Shown here: one piece after another, positions 27,401 to 34,601 of the stretch
Numbering within the stretch: the stretch's first letter is position 1
Layout: the number at the start of each line of letters is the position of its first letter
Assembly: GCF_900102335.1 (NCBI RefSeq)
Contig: NZ_FNBM01000001.1
Span: 558,001-622,000 of the forward strand
Reading direction: 5' to 3'
DNA: 64,000 bases
DNA from: Phytopseudomonas seleniipraecipitans
GTDB lineage: Bacteria > Pseudomonadota > Gammaproteobacteria > Pseudomonadales > Pseudomonadaceae
Program-made: the position numbers and the translations under genes
The notes under the pieces: generated by a model
Database searches by the model: none
Told to the model about the DNA's origin: nothing
What the model saw: the letters and a program-made list of their open reading frames with translations, nothing else

Positions 27401-28635
27401 AGGCGCTTTATCACGCCGAAGAGGACTGGTCGGTGTACGGCTTTGGCCAGGGCACCGTCAGCCGCGACGGCGGCCGCCAGGCGAACAATCGCCTCGGGGT
27501 CGGCGGCGACTATCGGCTCAATGAACGCACCTCGCTCAACGGTGAGCTGTCGGGCGGCAACCTGGGGTTGGGTGCCAAGGCCGGGGTCGGCTACGACGCC
27601 TCCGATCGCACCAATGTCTACCTCAACTACCAGCTAGACAGTGACCGAAGCGATGATGGCTTCGCCAGCCGCAGCGGTCTGGGCGGCAGTGGCCGTACCG
27701 GGCAATTCGTCTCTGGCGCTCGTTCTCGCTGGACCGACAGCACCAGCGTGTACGCCGAGCAGCGCGTGCAGCATGGCGATCAGGCGGGCCTTATCCAGGG
27801 TTACGGCCTGGACTTCGCCCCGGATGACCATTGGAGCTATGGCGTTACCACCGAGTTTGGCACCTTCAACGAAGAGACCGACTACGCCCTTAAACGCCGC
27901 GCCATCGGTGGCAAGGTCGGCTACAGCAATAACGACCTACGCTATGCCAGCCGCCTGGAGTACCGCGAGGACAGCAGTGCCGTGCAGGATCTCAGCGTGT
28001 GGTTGATGCGCAACAACATCAGCTACAAGGTCAACCCCGACTGGCGATTCATCGGCAAGCTGGACTTCTCGGTGGGCGATTCTGACCGTGGCGATTACTT
28101 CGACGGCGATTTTGTCGAAGCCTCGCTGGGCTACGCCTACCGCCCGGTGTTCAACGACCGCCTCAACCTGCTGGCCAAGTACACCTACCTGGCGGATCTG
28201 CCGCCCCCGGACCAAGTTTCGACCGCAACCGGCAGTACCGTGGACTATGCCCAGCGCAGCCACGTATTCGCCATCGACGGTATCTACGACCTCAGCGAGC
28301 GTTGGAGCGTGGGCGGCAAGTACGCGTATCGCCTGAGCGAGTTGCGGATGAGCCGTGATACCTCGGCAGACTGGTTCGACAGCCGTGGGCAGTTGATTGC
28401 CGCGCGTGTGGACTGGCATGTCGTGAAAAAGTGGGACCTGATGACCGAGATCCGCCGCCGCGACGAATTCGCCGCGAAGGACAGCCGAGTAGGTGCTCTC
28501 GTTGGCGTCTATCGGCACTTCGGTAATCACTTCAAGGCTGGCGTGGGCTACAACTTCAGCGATTTCAGCGATGATCTGACTGACCTCTCTTATCGAAGCC
28601 AGGGTTGGTTTTTCAATGCTGTCGGAAAATACTGA
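24427..28635 (+). CDS. OmpA-domain protein with large C-terminal outer membrane beta-barrel (1,402 residues)
   Basis: A signal peptide (MSMRNLIVCGVAALTL onwards) is followed by a short linker. Then comes an OmpA-like peptidoglycan-binding domain at about 110-228, with the Asp in RLIGHTD and the Arg in ALNRRVEVEIWYDE. A middle section of beta-sandwich-like segments follows (about 240-740). The long C-terminal region (about 740-1402) shows alternating amphipathic strands rich in Tyr/Asp/Gly and ends GWFFNAVGKY, as expected for an outer membrane barrel. Placing a cell-wall anchor before a barrel in one chain is unusual. The ATG overlaps the stop of the giant repeat protein and is preceded by GGAGGTGATCC, an essentially perfect anti-SD match. 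So the two are made together, and this protein may anchor or export the repeat protein. Function is inferred from layout only. Confidence 0.85.
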   Translation: MSMRNLIVCGVAALTLNPLAVAVSIAAERCEAGKGCGLQGPRGAMEDESLLQRRPFTLGDLPALPANAERELPREKLILWQLDGALGEREQLVAVGEEKISSVVLRDGLPVVRFASGRSGVPERDSDALTALVNRLAGKRNLRLRLIGHTDPQHLSSRSQAIYTDNQGLGLQRAKEVGEVFRHRLNLKPEQIQLDSRGPSEPLLQGDSPEAWALNRRVEVEIWYDESVVGTPAKPQACAPGSIAKEGMTPFRISVDGQPQGSGATAGSADTQRCVDVALASDLLQVRFDNLSAQPRLNLVSGARVARIGEPQTFSAYSNYLHWIERAEVRIIGKKRLLGEPRVLETITLDSELNGSWTPPPSTPERVYYQLRVYDDQGRYDETSVQLLNVARGELPEESAEEVSADLLAGYGGNRLQRHTIPVAGGTVTINGKQVKNGQHVFVMGHPVPVDGSGTFASAQIIPRGLHNVEVAVLDDQGKGRIYRRDLRLPQDDWFTVAIADFTVGQQDTSGPARLVTQEDRYYDDKLYADGRLAFYTKGKVDDKYTITGSVDTGEGPAGSLFSNFNDKDPREFLRRMSSDSDKGWATFGDDSTLVEDAPTRGKFYAKVEDEKSHAMWGNFRAQIRDTELTQIDRSLYGAQVRYRDDAFTAFGERRMQVEGFAAEPGTASAREDFRGTGGSLYYLRHQDITQGSERVRVEVRDKDSGLVLHSQDLVAGIDYEVNSLQGRVILTQPLSATADGSTLIRSGGSLSGNPAFLVVGYEYSPGLDQLDDLAFGGRAAYWVNDKVRVGVTGSMQEQTGREDQTLGGGDLLLRHSEGTWLKLESAQSEGDSLDQRFSYDGGFGFAQEVAGTDSRARANRIETAFDLKDVVDDADGRGTFYYESRDAGFSAPGRLSELASDQVGGSYTAPLSEKTEVTIKADQTEEDGGRSRRSAEGIVAHDLSDAWRLSAGLRNDRQTYGGSYRNLYTGTYAGYDGGNYDEGERNDALLQALYHAEEDWSVYGFGQGTVSRDGGRQANNRLGVGGDYRLNERTSLNGELSGGNLGLGAKAGVGYDASDRTNVYLNYQLDSDRSDDGFASRSGLGGSGRTGQFVSGARSRWTDSTSVYAEQRVQHGDQAGLIQGYGLDFAPDDHWSYGVTTEFGTFNEETDYALKRRAIGGKVGYSNNDLRYASRLEYREDSSAVQDLSVWLMRNNISYKVNPDWRFIGKLDFSVGDSDRGDYFDGDFVEASLGYAYRPVFNDRLNLLAKYTYLADLPPPDQVSTATGSTVDYAQRSHVFAIDGIYDLSERWSVGGKYAYRLSELRMSRDTSADWFDSRGQLIAARVDWHVVKKWDLMTEIRRRDEFAAKDSRVGALVGVYRHFGNHFKAGVGYNFSDFSDDLTDLSYRSQGWFFNAVGKY

Positions 28636-28805
28636 GGTTCGCAGGGTATCGCAGCTCTCGGATCCTGAAGTTAGCTGGTGGTGGGGCCGTCTCAGAGCAC
28701 AGTTGAGTGATAGTCGGAACGGCTAAGGTGAAGTCGCTGACCATGCAATTGGGAGGCGACTTACTATCTGTTCGCAGGATCCGCACGCCCCGGCGTGGTG
28801 GACTC

Positions 28806-28843
28806 ACATAATGACTCGCTGTACACGAGCGCAACTCATTATG
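28806..28843. repeat. Nested inverted repeat
   Basis: CATAATGA (28806-28813) and TCATTATG (28836-28843) are perfectly inverted around a CTCG...CGAG pair and a central TGTACA. It could be a regulatory dyad or the remnant end of a small mobile element. Confidence 0.45.
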
Positions 28844-29057
28844 GCGACTTAGGCCCTGTTGCTGCGCCGGGGTTGTCTCAATGATTCGCCATTTGCGCTA
28901 CGCAGGTAACTGCTTTATCTGACCGGCCGATAATGGCCGGGTGCCGTCGTCGAAATCAGCTTTTCGTGAGTGGCAGCTGTTAGCCGACAGCCAACACTCC
29001 CCTCAGTCCTTCCTGCTCGCGGCTTTACTGCTTCCCTGTAAGCACTCTCCGCCTCAC

Positions 29058-29092
29058 GCTCTGGAGCTTTCTGCAAAAACTCCAGAGCTTTT
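29058..29092 (+). terminator. Terminator-like hairpin upstream of putA
   Basis: GCTCTGGAG (29058-29066) pairs with CTCCAGAGC (29080-29088), followed by TTTT. It lies 423 bp after the barrel-protein stop and could end that long transcript. Confidence 0.6.
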
Positions 29093-29228
29093 CGCAAGAA
29101 ACCATCCTCCATCTGCCTCTACATTCCGCCATCCGCTTCTGCAAGCCGGGATCGCCAGATCACCGTATCTGGGCTAGACCCAAAGCAGGGGTACCCCCAT
29201 ACATAATCCCTACAAGAGGATGGGCGTG

Positions 29229-32200
29229 ATGTTCAAAGCCAGTCACGTCTTGCACCAGGAGTTCCTCGACCGGATCTCCGCTGCCAAGGCCGCCGATTTC
29301 TTCCCCACCATCAGCGCCAACTACAACGTTGACGAGGCCGCCTACCTGGGCGAGCTGCTGCAGCTTGCCGACCCCGGCGCTGCCGGTATCGAGAGTGTTC
29401 GCCAGCAGGCGCGCAGCCTGATTCAGGACGTACGCAGCCGTGACAACGCCGTCGATACCCTCGACGCATTGCTGCGCCAGTACAGCCTGGATACCCAGGA
29501 AGGCCTGATGCTGATGTGCCTGGCCGAAGCGCTGCTGCGGGTGCCGGATGCGGCGACCGCCGATGCGCTGATCCGCGACAAGCTCAACGCCGCCGAGTGG
29601 GAACGCCACCTGGGCAAGAGCGACAGCGTGCTGGTCAACTTCGCGGCCTGGGGCCTGGTGATGACTGGCAAGGTCGTGGACCCGCAGACCGCTGATGGTC
29701 GTCCGAAGAACGTGCTTGGCCGGCTGATCCAGCGTTCCGGCGAGCCGGTGATCCGCGCGGCGATGAACCAGGCCATGAAGCTGATGGGCAAGCAGTTCGT
29801 GCTGGGTCGCACCATCAGCGAAGCGCTGAAGAACGGTCGCCCGGAGCGCGAGAAGGGCTACACCTACTCCTTCGATATGCTCGGTGAAGCGGCGCTGACC
29901 GCCGAAGACGCCGAGAAATACATGGCCGACTACCGCAAGGCCATCGACACCGTCGGCGCCGAGCCGCAGGTTGGTCCAGGCCCCAAGCCGTCGATCTCGA
30001 TCAAGCTCTCGGCGCTGCACCCGCGTTACGAAGTGGCCCAGCGCGAGCGCGTGCTGACCGAGCTGTTCGCCAATGTGCGCGAGCTGGTGATCCGTGCGCG
30101 CAAGCTGAACGTCGGGATCTCCGTGGACGCGGAGGAGGCGGATCGCCTCGAACTGTCTCTGGAACTCTACGAGAAGCTGCTGCGTGATCCGGCCGTTGCT
30201 GGCTGGGGCGAGTTCGGGCTGGTGATCCAGGCGTACTCCAAGCGCTGTCTGCCGGTGCTGGTCTGGCTGACCCTGCTGGGCAAAGAACTCGGCGAGAAGA
30301 TGCCGCTGCGCCTGGTCAAGGGCGCCTACTGGGACAGCGAGATCAAGCAGTGCCAGGTGTGGGGCCTCGATGGCTACCCGGTGTTCACCCGCAAGGAAGG
30401 CACCGATACGTCCTATCTGGCTTGCGCCCGTTACCTGCTCAGCGAGTTCACTCGGGGTGTGATCTACCCGCAATTCGCCAGCCATAACGCGCACACCGTC
30501 AGCTGCATCCTGGCCATGGCCGCCGAGCAGGCGTCGCCGCGCGAGTTCGAGTTCCAGCGCCTGCACGGCATGGGCGATGCGCTGTACGACACCGTGCTGG
30601 AGAAACACCGCAAGACGGTGCGTATTTATGCGCCGGTCGGTGCCCACAAGGATCTGCTGCCATACCTGGTGCGCCGCCTGCTTGAGAACGGCGCCAACTC
30701 CTCGTTCGTGCACCAGTTGGTCGACCCGAGCGTGCCGGTCGAGTCGCTGATCGATCACCCGGTCACCCAGCTGAGCAAATTCGCCAGCCTCGGCAATAAC
30801 AAAATCCCGCTTCCGCCAGCGCTGTACGGGGGCACACGGAAAAATTCTCAGGGCATCAACATGAATATCCAGAAATCGCTGACCGAACTCGAAAACGCCT
30901 ACACGCCGCAACTCGACCGTCAATGGCAGGCTGCCCCGGTGATCAACGGCCAGACCTTGAGCGGCACCGCCGAGGAAGTTCGCTGCCCTTATGACCTGAA
31001 CAAGCTGGTCGGCACCGCCCAGTTCGCCACCGCCGCCCAGGCCGCCCAGGCGCTGGATGGCCTGAGCGCCGCCTGGCCGCGCTGGAATGCCGTCGCTATC
31101 GATGAACGCGCGAGCATTCTCGAGCGCCTCGCTGATCTGCTGGAAAGCAACCGTGCCGAGTTGATGGCGCTGTGCACCGTGGAAGCGGGCAAGTCCATGC
31201 AGGACGGCATCGACGAAGTGCGCGAGGCGGTGGATTTCTGCCGTTACTACGCGCAGCAGGCACGCCTCAAGCTAGGCCGCGAAGAGCTCAAGGGCCCGAC
31301 TGGCGAGCGCAACGAGCTGTTCCATGAAGGCCGCGGCATTTTCGTCTGCGTCAGCCCGTGGAACTTCCCGCTGGCCATTTACCTGGGCCAGATCAGCGCT
31401 GCGCTGGTGGCGGGTAACGTGGTGCTGGCCAAACCGGCCGAGCAGACCAGTCTGATCGCCGCCCGCGCTCTGGAATTGATGTTCGACGCCGGCCTGCCAA
31501 AGGATGTGATCGCCTTTCTGCCCGGTGACGGCGCCACCCTTGGTGGTGTTTTCTGCCGCGACCCGCGTGTGGCCGGCGTGTGCTTCACCGGCTCCACCGA
31601 CACGGCGCGCATCATCAACCGCCAGTTGGCCGAGAAGGACGGCATGATCGCCACCCTGATCGCCGAGACCGGTGGCCAGAACGCGATGATCGTCGACTCC
31701 ACCGCACTGCCCGAGCAGGTGGTCAAGGATGCCGTCGGCTCGGCGTTCACCAGCGCCGGTCAGCGCTGCTCGGCACTGCGCGTGCTGTATGTGCAGCGTG
31801 ATATCGCCGACCGGGTGATCGACCTGCTCAAAGGCGCCATGGCCGAACTGAAGATCGGCCCGACCCATCTGCGCGAGAACGACATTGGCCCGGTGATCGA
31901 TGCCGAGGCCCGTGAAGGTTTGCTGACGCATATCAATCAGCTCAAGGGCGAAGGCAAGCTGATTGCCGAAGCCTCGCTGCGTGCCGATCTGAACGGCCAT
32001 TTCATCGCACCGGTGGCGTTCGAGATCGGCGGGATCGATGAGCTGAAGAAGGAGCAGTTTGGCCCGGTGCTGCACGTGGTGCGCTATGACGCCGCCGATC
32101 TGGAGAAGGTGGTGGCCGCCATCAACGCCACGGGCTATGGATTGACCCTTGGCATCCACAGCCGAAACGAGGAAACTGCCGCCCGCATCGAAAGCCTGGC

Positions 32201-32405
32201 GCGCGTCGGCAACCTTTACGTGAACCGTAACCAGATCGGCGCGGTGGTCGGCGTACAGCCATTCGGCGGCTGCGGCCTGTCCGGTACTGGCCCGAAAGCC
32301 GGCGGCCCGAGCTACCTGTTGCGCTTCGTCAACGAGCGCACCACCTCTGTGAATACCACGGCGGTGGGCGGTAACGCCTCACTGCTGTCGCTGGGCGACG
32401 AGTAA
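29229..32405 (+). CDS. putA: Bifunctional proline dehydrogenase / delta-1-pyrroline-5-carboxylate dehydrogenase
   Basis: PutA oxidises proline to glutamate in two steps: an FAD-linked proline dehydrogenase barrel and an NAD-linked aldehyde dehydrogenase, channelling the intermediate. The PRODH part covers about residues 85-540 (SISIKLSALHPRY, FASHNAHT). The ALDH part covers about 560-1040 (SPWNFPLAIYLGQI, IAETGGQNAM with the Glu, GQRCSALRVLY with the catalytic Cys). At 1,058 residues it is the form without an N-terminal ribbon-helix-helix repressor domain, as I recall for P. aeruginosa, so its expression must be controlled by another regulator. The start at 29229 (MFKASHVLH) is nine bases after GAGG; the ATG at 29220 is too close to that site. 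putP follows after a terminator. Confidence 0.97.
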   Translation: MFKASHVLHQEFLDRISAAKAADFFPTISANYNVDEAAYLGELLQLADPGAAGIESVRQQARSLIQDVRSRDNAVDTLDALLRQYSLDTQEGLMLMCLAEALLRVPDAATADALIRDKLNAAEWERHLGKSDSVLVNFAAWGLVMTGKVVDPQTADGRPKNVLGRLIQRSGEPVIRAAMNQAMKLMGKQFVLGRTISEALKNGRPEREKGYTYSFDMLGEAALTAEDAEKYMADYRKAIDTVGAEPQVGPGPKPSISIKLSALHPRYEVAQRERVLTELFANVRELVIRARKLNVGISVDAEEADRLELSLELYEKLLRDPAVAGWGEFGLVIQAYSKRCLPVLVWLTLLGKELGEKMPLRLVKGAYWDSEIKQCQVWGLDGYPVFTRKEGTDTSYLACARYLLSEFTRGVIYPQFASHNAHTVSCILAMAAEQASPREFEFQRLHGMGDALYDTVLEKHRKTVRIYAPVGAHKDLLPYLVRRLLENGANSSFVHQLVDPSVPVESLIDHPVTQLSKFASLGNNKIPLPPALYGGTRKNSQGINMNIQKSLTELENAYTPQLDRQWQAAPVINGQTLSGTAEEVRCPYDLNKLVGTAQFATAAQAAQALDGLSAAWPRWNAVAIDERASILERLADLLESNRAELMALCTVEAGKSMQDGIDEVREAVDFCRYYAQQARLKLGREELKGPTGERNELFHEGRGIFVCVSPWNFPLAIYLGQISAALVAGNVVLAKPAEQTSLIAARALELMFDAGLPKDVIAFLPGDGATLGGVFCRDPRVAGVCFTGSTDTARIINRQLAEKDGMIATLIAETGGQNAMIVDSTALPEQVVKDAVGSAFTSAGQRCSALRVLYVQRDIADRVIDLLKGAMAELKIGPTHLRENDIGPVIDAEAREGLLTHINQLKGEGKLIAEASLRADLNGHFIAPVAFEIGGIDELKKEQFGPVLHVVRYDAADLEKVVAAINATGYGLTLGIHSRNEETAARIESLARVGNLYVNRNQIGAVVGVQPFGGCGLSGTGPKAGGPSYLLRFVNERTTSVNTTAVGGNASLLSLGDE

Positions 32406-32412
32406 TCACAAG

Positions 32413-32444
32413 CGGGCGGGAATCATCAGGTTTCCGCCCGTTTT
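32413..32444 (+). terminator. Rho-independent terminator after putA
   Basis: CGGGCGGGAA (32413-32422) pairs imperfectly with TTTCCGCCCG (32431-32440) and TTTT follows, 8 bp past the putA stop. putP therefore probably has its own promoter in the 150 bp that follow. Confidence 0.88.
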
Positions 32445-32596
32445 GCTATTGGGGGCTGATGCCCCGAATCGGTAACGCCATCTGCTGTTAGAAGAATGGC
32501 TTATCTGGAGCACGACCGTGACCGATGGTCGTGATGTGCCAACTGGGCCGGGCAACCCCCGGTTCGAATAAAAACAAACGAGAGGGGCATTCCCCA

Positions 32597-34087
32597 ATGA
32601 CTGCAAGTACTCCCATGCTGGTCACCTTCGTGGTCTATATCCTGGCCATGGTGCTGATCGGATTCATTGCCTACCGCGCGACCAAGAATTTCTCCGACTA
32701 CATCCTCGGTGGCCGCAGCCTCGGCAGCTTCGTCACGGCGCTGTCTGCCGGCGCGTCCGACATGAGCGGCTGGCTGCTGATGGGCCTGCCAGGCGCCATT
32801 TTCATCGCCGGTATATCTGAAAGCTGGATCGCCATTGGCCTGATCCTCGGTGCATGGCTGAACTGGCTGTTCGTTGCCGGCCGCCTGCGTGTGCACACCG
32901 AGCACAACAACAATGCGCTGACCCTGCCTGACTTCTTCACCCATCGTTTCGAAGACAGCAGCAAGCTGCTGCGCATCTTCTCGGCGCTGGTGATTCTGGT
33001 GTTCTTCACTATCTACTGCGCATCCGGCGTGGTCGCTGGCGCCCGCCTGTTCGAGTCGACCTTCGGCATGAGCTACGACACCGCCCTGTGGGTCGGTGCG
33101 GCGGCAACTATCCTCTACGTGTTCGTGGGCGGCTTCCTCGCGGTGAGCTGGACCGACACCGTGCAGGCGACGCTGATGATTTTCGCGCTGTTGATCACCC
33201 CGGTTTTCGTGATCCTCGCCCTGGGCGATTTCGATGCCGCCATGGTGACCATCGAGCAGGCCAACCCGGCCAACTTCGATATGTTCCGCGGCCTGTCCTT
33301 CGTTGCCATCATCTCGCTGCTGGCCTGGGGCCTGGGCTATTTCGGCCAGCCGCACATCCTCGTGCGCTTCATGGCGGCTGATTCGGTGAAGTCGATTCCG
33401 GCCGCTCGGCGCATCGGCATGACCTGGATGATCCTCAGCCTGGGTGGTGCAGTAGCTGTCGGCTTCTTCGGTATTGCCTACTTCGCCAACAACCCGGCAT
33501 TGGCCGGTCCTGTCGGTGAGAACAGCGAGCGCGTGTTCATCGAACTGACCAAGATCCTCTTCAACCCGTGGATCGCCGGCCTGATCCTGTCGGCCATTCT
33601 GGCGGCGGTGATGAGCACCCTTAGCTGCCAGCTGTTGGTTTCGTCCAGCGCCCTGACCGAAGATTTCTACAAAGCGTTCCTGCGCAAGAATGCCAGCCAG
33701 ACCGAACTGGTCTGGGTCGGCCGTGGCATGGTGCTGCTGATCGCGCTGGTGGCCATCGGCATCGCCTCCAACCCGGAGAGCAAAGTATTGGGCCTGGTGT
33801 CCTACGCGTGGGCTGGTTTCGGCGCGGCCTTCGGCCCGGTGGTGATTCTCTCGCTGGTTTGGAAAGGCATGACCCGCAACGGCGCGCTGGCCGGCATGGT
33901 CGTTGGTGCGGTCACCGTGGTGGTGTGGAAGAACTTCATCGGCCTGGGCCTCTACGAAATCATCCCGGGCTTCATCCTCGCCACCCTGGCTATCGTGGTG
34001 TTCAGCAAGATCGGTCGCCCGGCAACGCCGACCATGGTCAAGCGTTTCGACGAGGCCGAGAAGGAGTACCAGGACGCGCATCTCTGA
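32597..34087 (+). CDS. putP: Sodium/proline symporter
   Basis: PutP imports proline with sodium through the inner membrane (solute:sodium symporter family, LeuT-like fold, 13 helices). The 496-residue protein starts MTASTPMLVTFVVYILAM behind an AGAGGGG ribosome site. It has the family segments SAGASDMSGWLLMGLPG near residue 50, LGYFGQPHILVRFMA near 250, and STLSCQLLVSSSALTEDF near 340, where the sodium- and proline-binding residues lie. The frame is open for 24 more codons upstream, but those have no ribosome site. It partners with putA just upstream for proline use as carbon and nitrogen source. A strong terminator follows. Confidence 0.97.
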   Translation: MTASTPMLVTFVVYILAMVLIGFIAYRATKNFSDYILGGRSLGSFVTALSAGASDMSGWLLMGLPGAIFIAGISESWIAIGLILGAWLNWLFVAGRLRVHTEHNNNALTLPDFFTHRFEDSSKLLRIFSALVILVFFTIYCASGVVAGARLFESTFGMSYDTALWVGAAATILYVFVGGFLAVSWTDTVQATLMIFALLITPVFVILALGDFDAAMVTIEQANPANFDMFRGLSFVAIISLLAWGLGYFGQPHILVRFMAADSVKSIPAARRIGMTWMILSLGGAVAVGFFGIAYFANNPALAGPVGENSERVFIELTKILFNPWIAGLILSAILAAVMSTLSCQLLVSSSALTEDFYKAFLRKNASQTELVWVGRGMVLLIALVAIGIASNPESKVLGLVSYAWAGFGAAFGPVVILSLVWKGMTRNGALAGMVVGAVTVVVWKNFIGLGLYEIIPGFILATLAIVVFSKIGRPATPTMVKRFDEAEKEYQDAHL

Positions 34088-34112
34088 TCGCGTTTCGGTA
34101 ACCGGTTGGTCA

Positions 34113-34142
34113 AAAGGCCCGGACGGTTGTCCGGGCCTTTTC
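34113..34142 (+). terminator. Rho-independent terminator after putP
   Basis: A 12-bp perfect stem AAAGGCCCGGAC / GTCCGGGCCTTT with loop GGTT, continuing into T residues. The hairpin is symmetrical enough to work from both strands. Confidence 0.92.
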
Positions 34143-34188
34143 GTTAGCGTCGTCTGGTAAGCTGCCGCGCCGCGATAGGGAGAGACCC

Positions 34189-34401
34189 ATGAGCACAACC
34201 AACGACCCGCTACACGGCCTGACGCTGCAGGCCATCCTCACCGATCTGGTCGAGCACTACGGCTGGGACGGTCTGGCCCAGCGTATCGACATCCGCTGTT
34301 TCAAGAGCGACCCGAGCATCAAGTCGAGCCTGACCTTTCTGCGCAAAACGCCGTGGGCGCGGGAGAAGGTCGAAGCGTTGTACCTGCAGCGCAGGCGTTA
34401 G
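34189..34401 (+). CDS. VF530 family small DNA-binding protein
   Basis: A 70-residue basic protein of the VF530/DUF2132 family. It opens with the typical [20 protein letters not shown], then [21 protein letters not shown] and a basic tail. Family members form a helical unit with four alpha-helices proposed to bind DNA; the biological role is not established. The ATG has GGGAGAG upstream. It stands alone, after the putP terminator and before a block of repeats. Confidence 0.88.
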   Translation: MSTTNDPLHGLTLQAILTDLVEHYGWDGLAQRIDIRCFKSDPSIKSSLTFLRKTPWAREKVEALYLQRRR

Positions 34402-34444
34402 CTTCTATTGGGGTAGTGACCGTCGCGAACAAGGCGATAGCGGA

Positions 34445-34536
34445 CGTAGGGTGGATGACGCCTCACCTACGCGGCCCGATCCGTCCACCGCTATGCGATT
34501 GCAATGGTGGATGAAAAGAGCGTCATCCACCCTACG
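34445..34536. repeat. 92-bp palindromic intergenic element, GTAGGGTGGA family
   Basis: Perfect 17-bp terminal inverted repeats, CGTAGGGTGGATGACGC (34445-34461) and its complement (34520-34536), enclose a second dyad with ATCCGTCCACCG and GGTGGATGA. A second copy is at 51695-51769. It is MITE/REPIN-like with no coding capacity. Confidence 0.8.
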
Positions 34537-34601
34537 TCTGCTTCCGCCACATTGCTGCCTGTCTTTACGGCGGCTCGCTTTACTGGCTATAAAGCTGGCC
34601 T

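Larger units (their letters stand above)
28636..29228. other. Intergenic region before putA
   Basis: No gene was found in 593 bp. Contents: a CATAATGA/TCATTATG inverted repeat (28806-28843) with an inner CTCG/CGAG pair; a CCGGCC-GATAAT-GGCCGG hairpin (28923-28940) of the same family as those at the island; a terminator-like hairpin (29058-29092); and a GGGGTACCCC palindrome (29188-29197) just before the putA ribosome site. Confidence 0.5.

Noticed and set aside
29160..30923. 587-codon minus-strand open frame opposite putA
   Set aside because: It is an antisense shadow produced by high-GC codon bias; putA on the plus strand has full family motifs and a ribosome site.
32501..34198. 565-codon minus-strand open frame opposite putP
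   Set aside because: Shadow of putP; His/Gln/Glu-rich composition typical of antisense frames.
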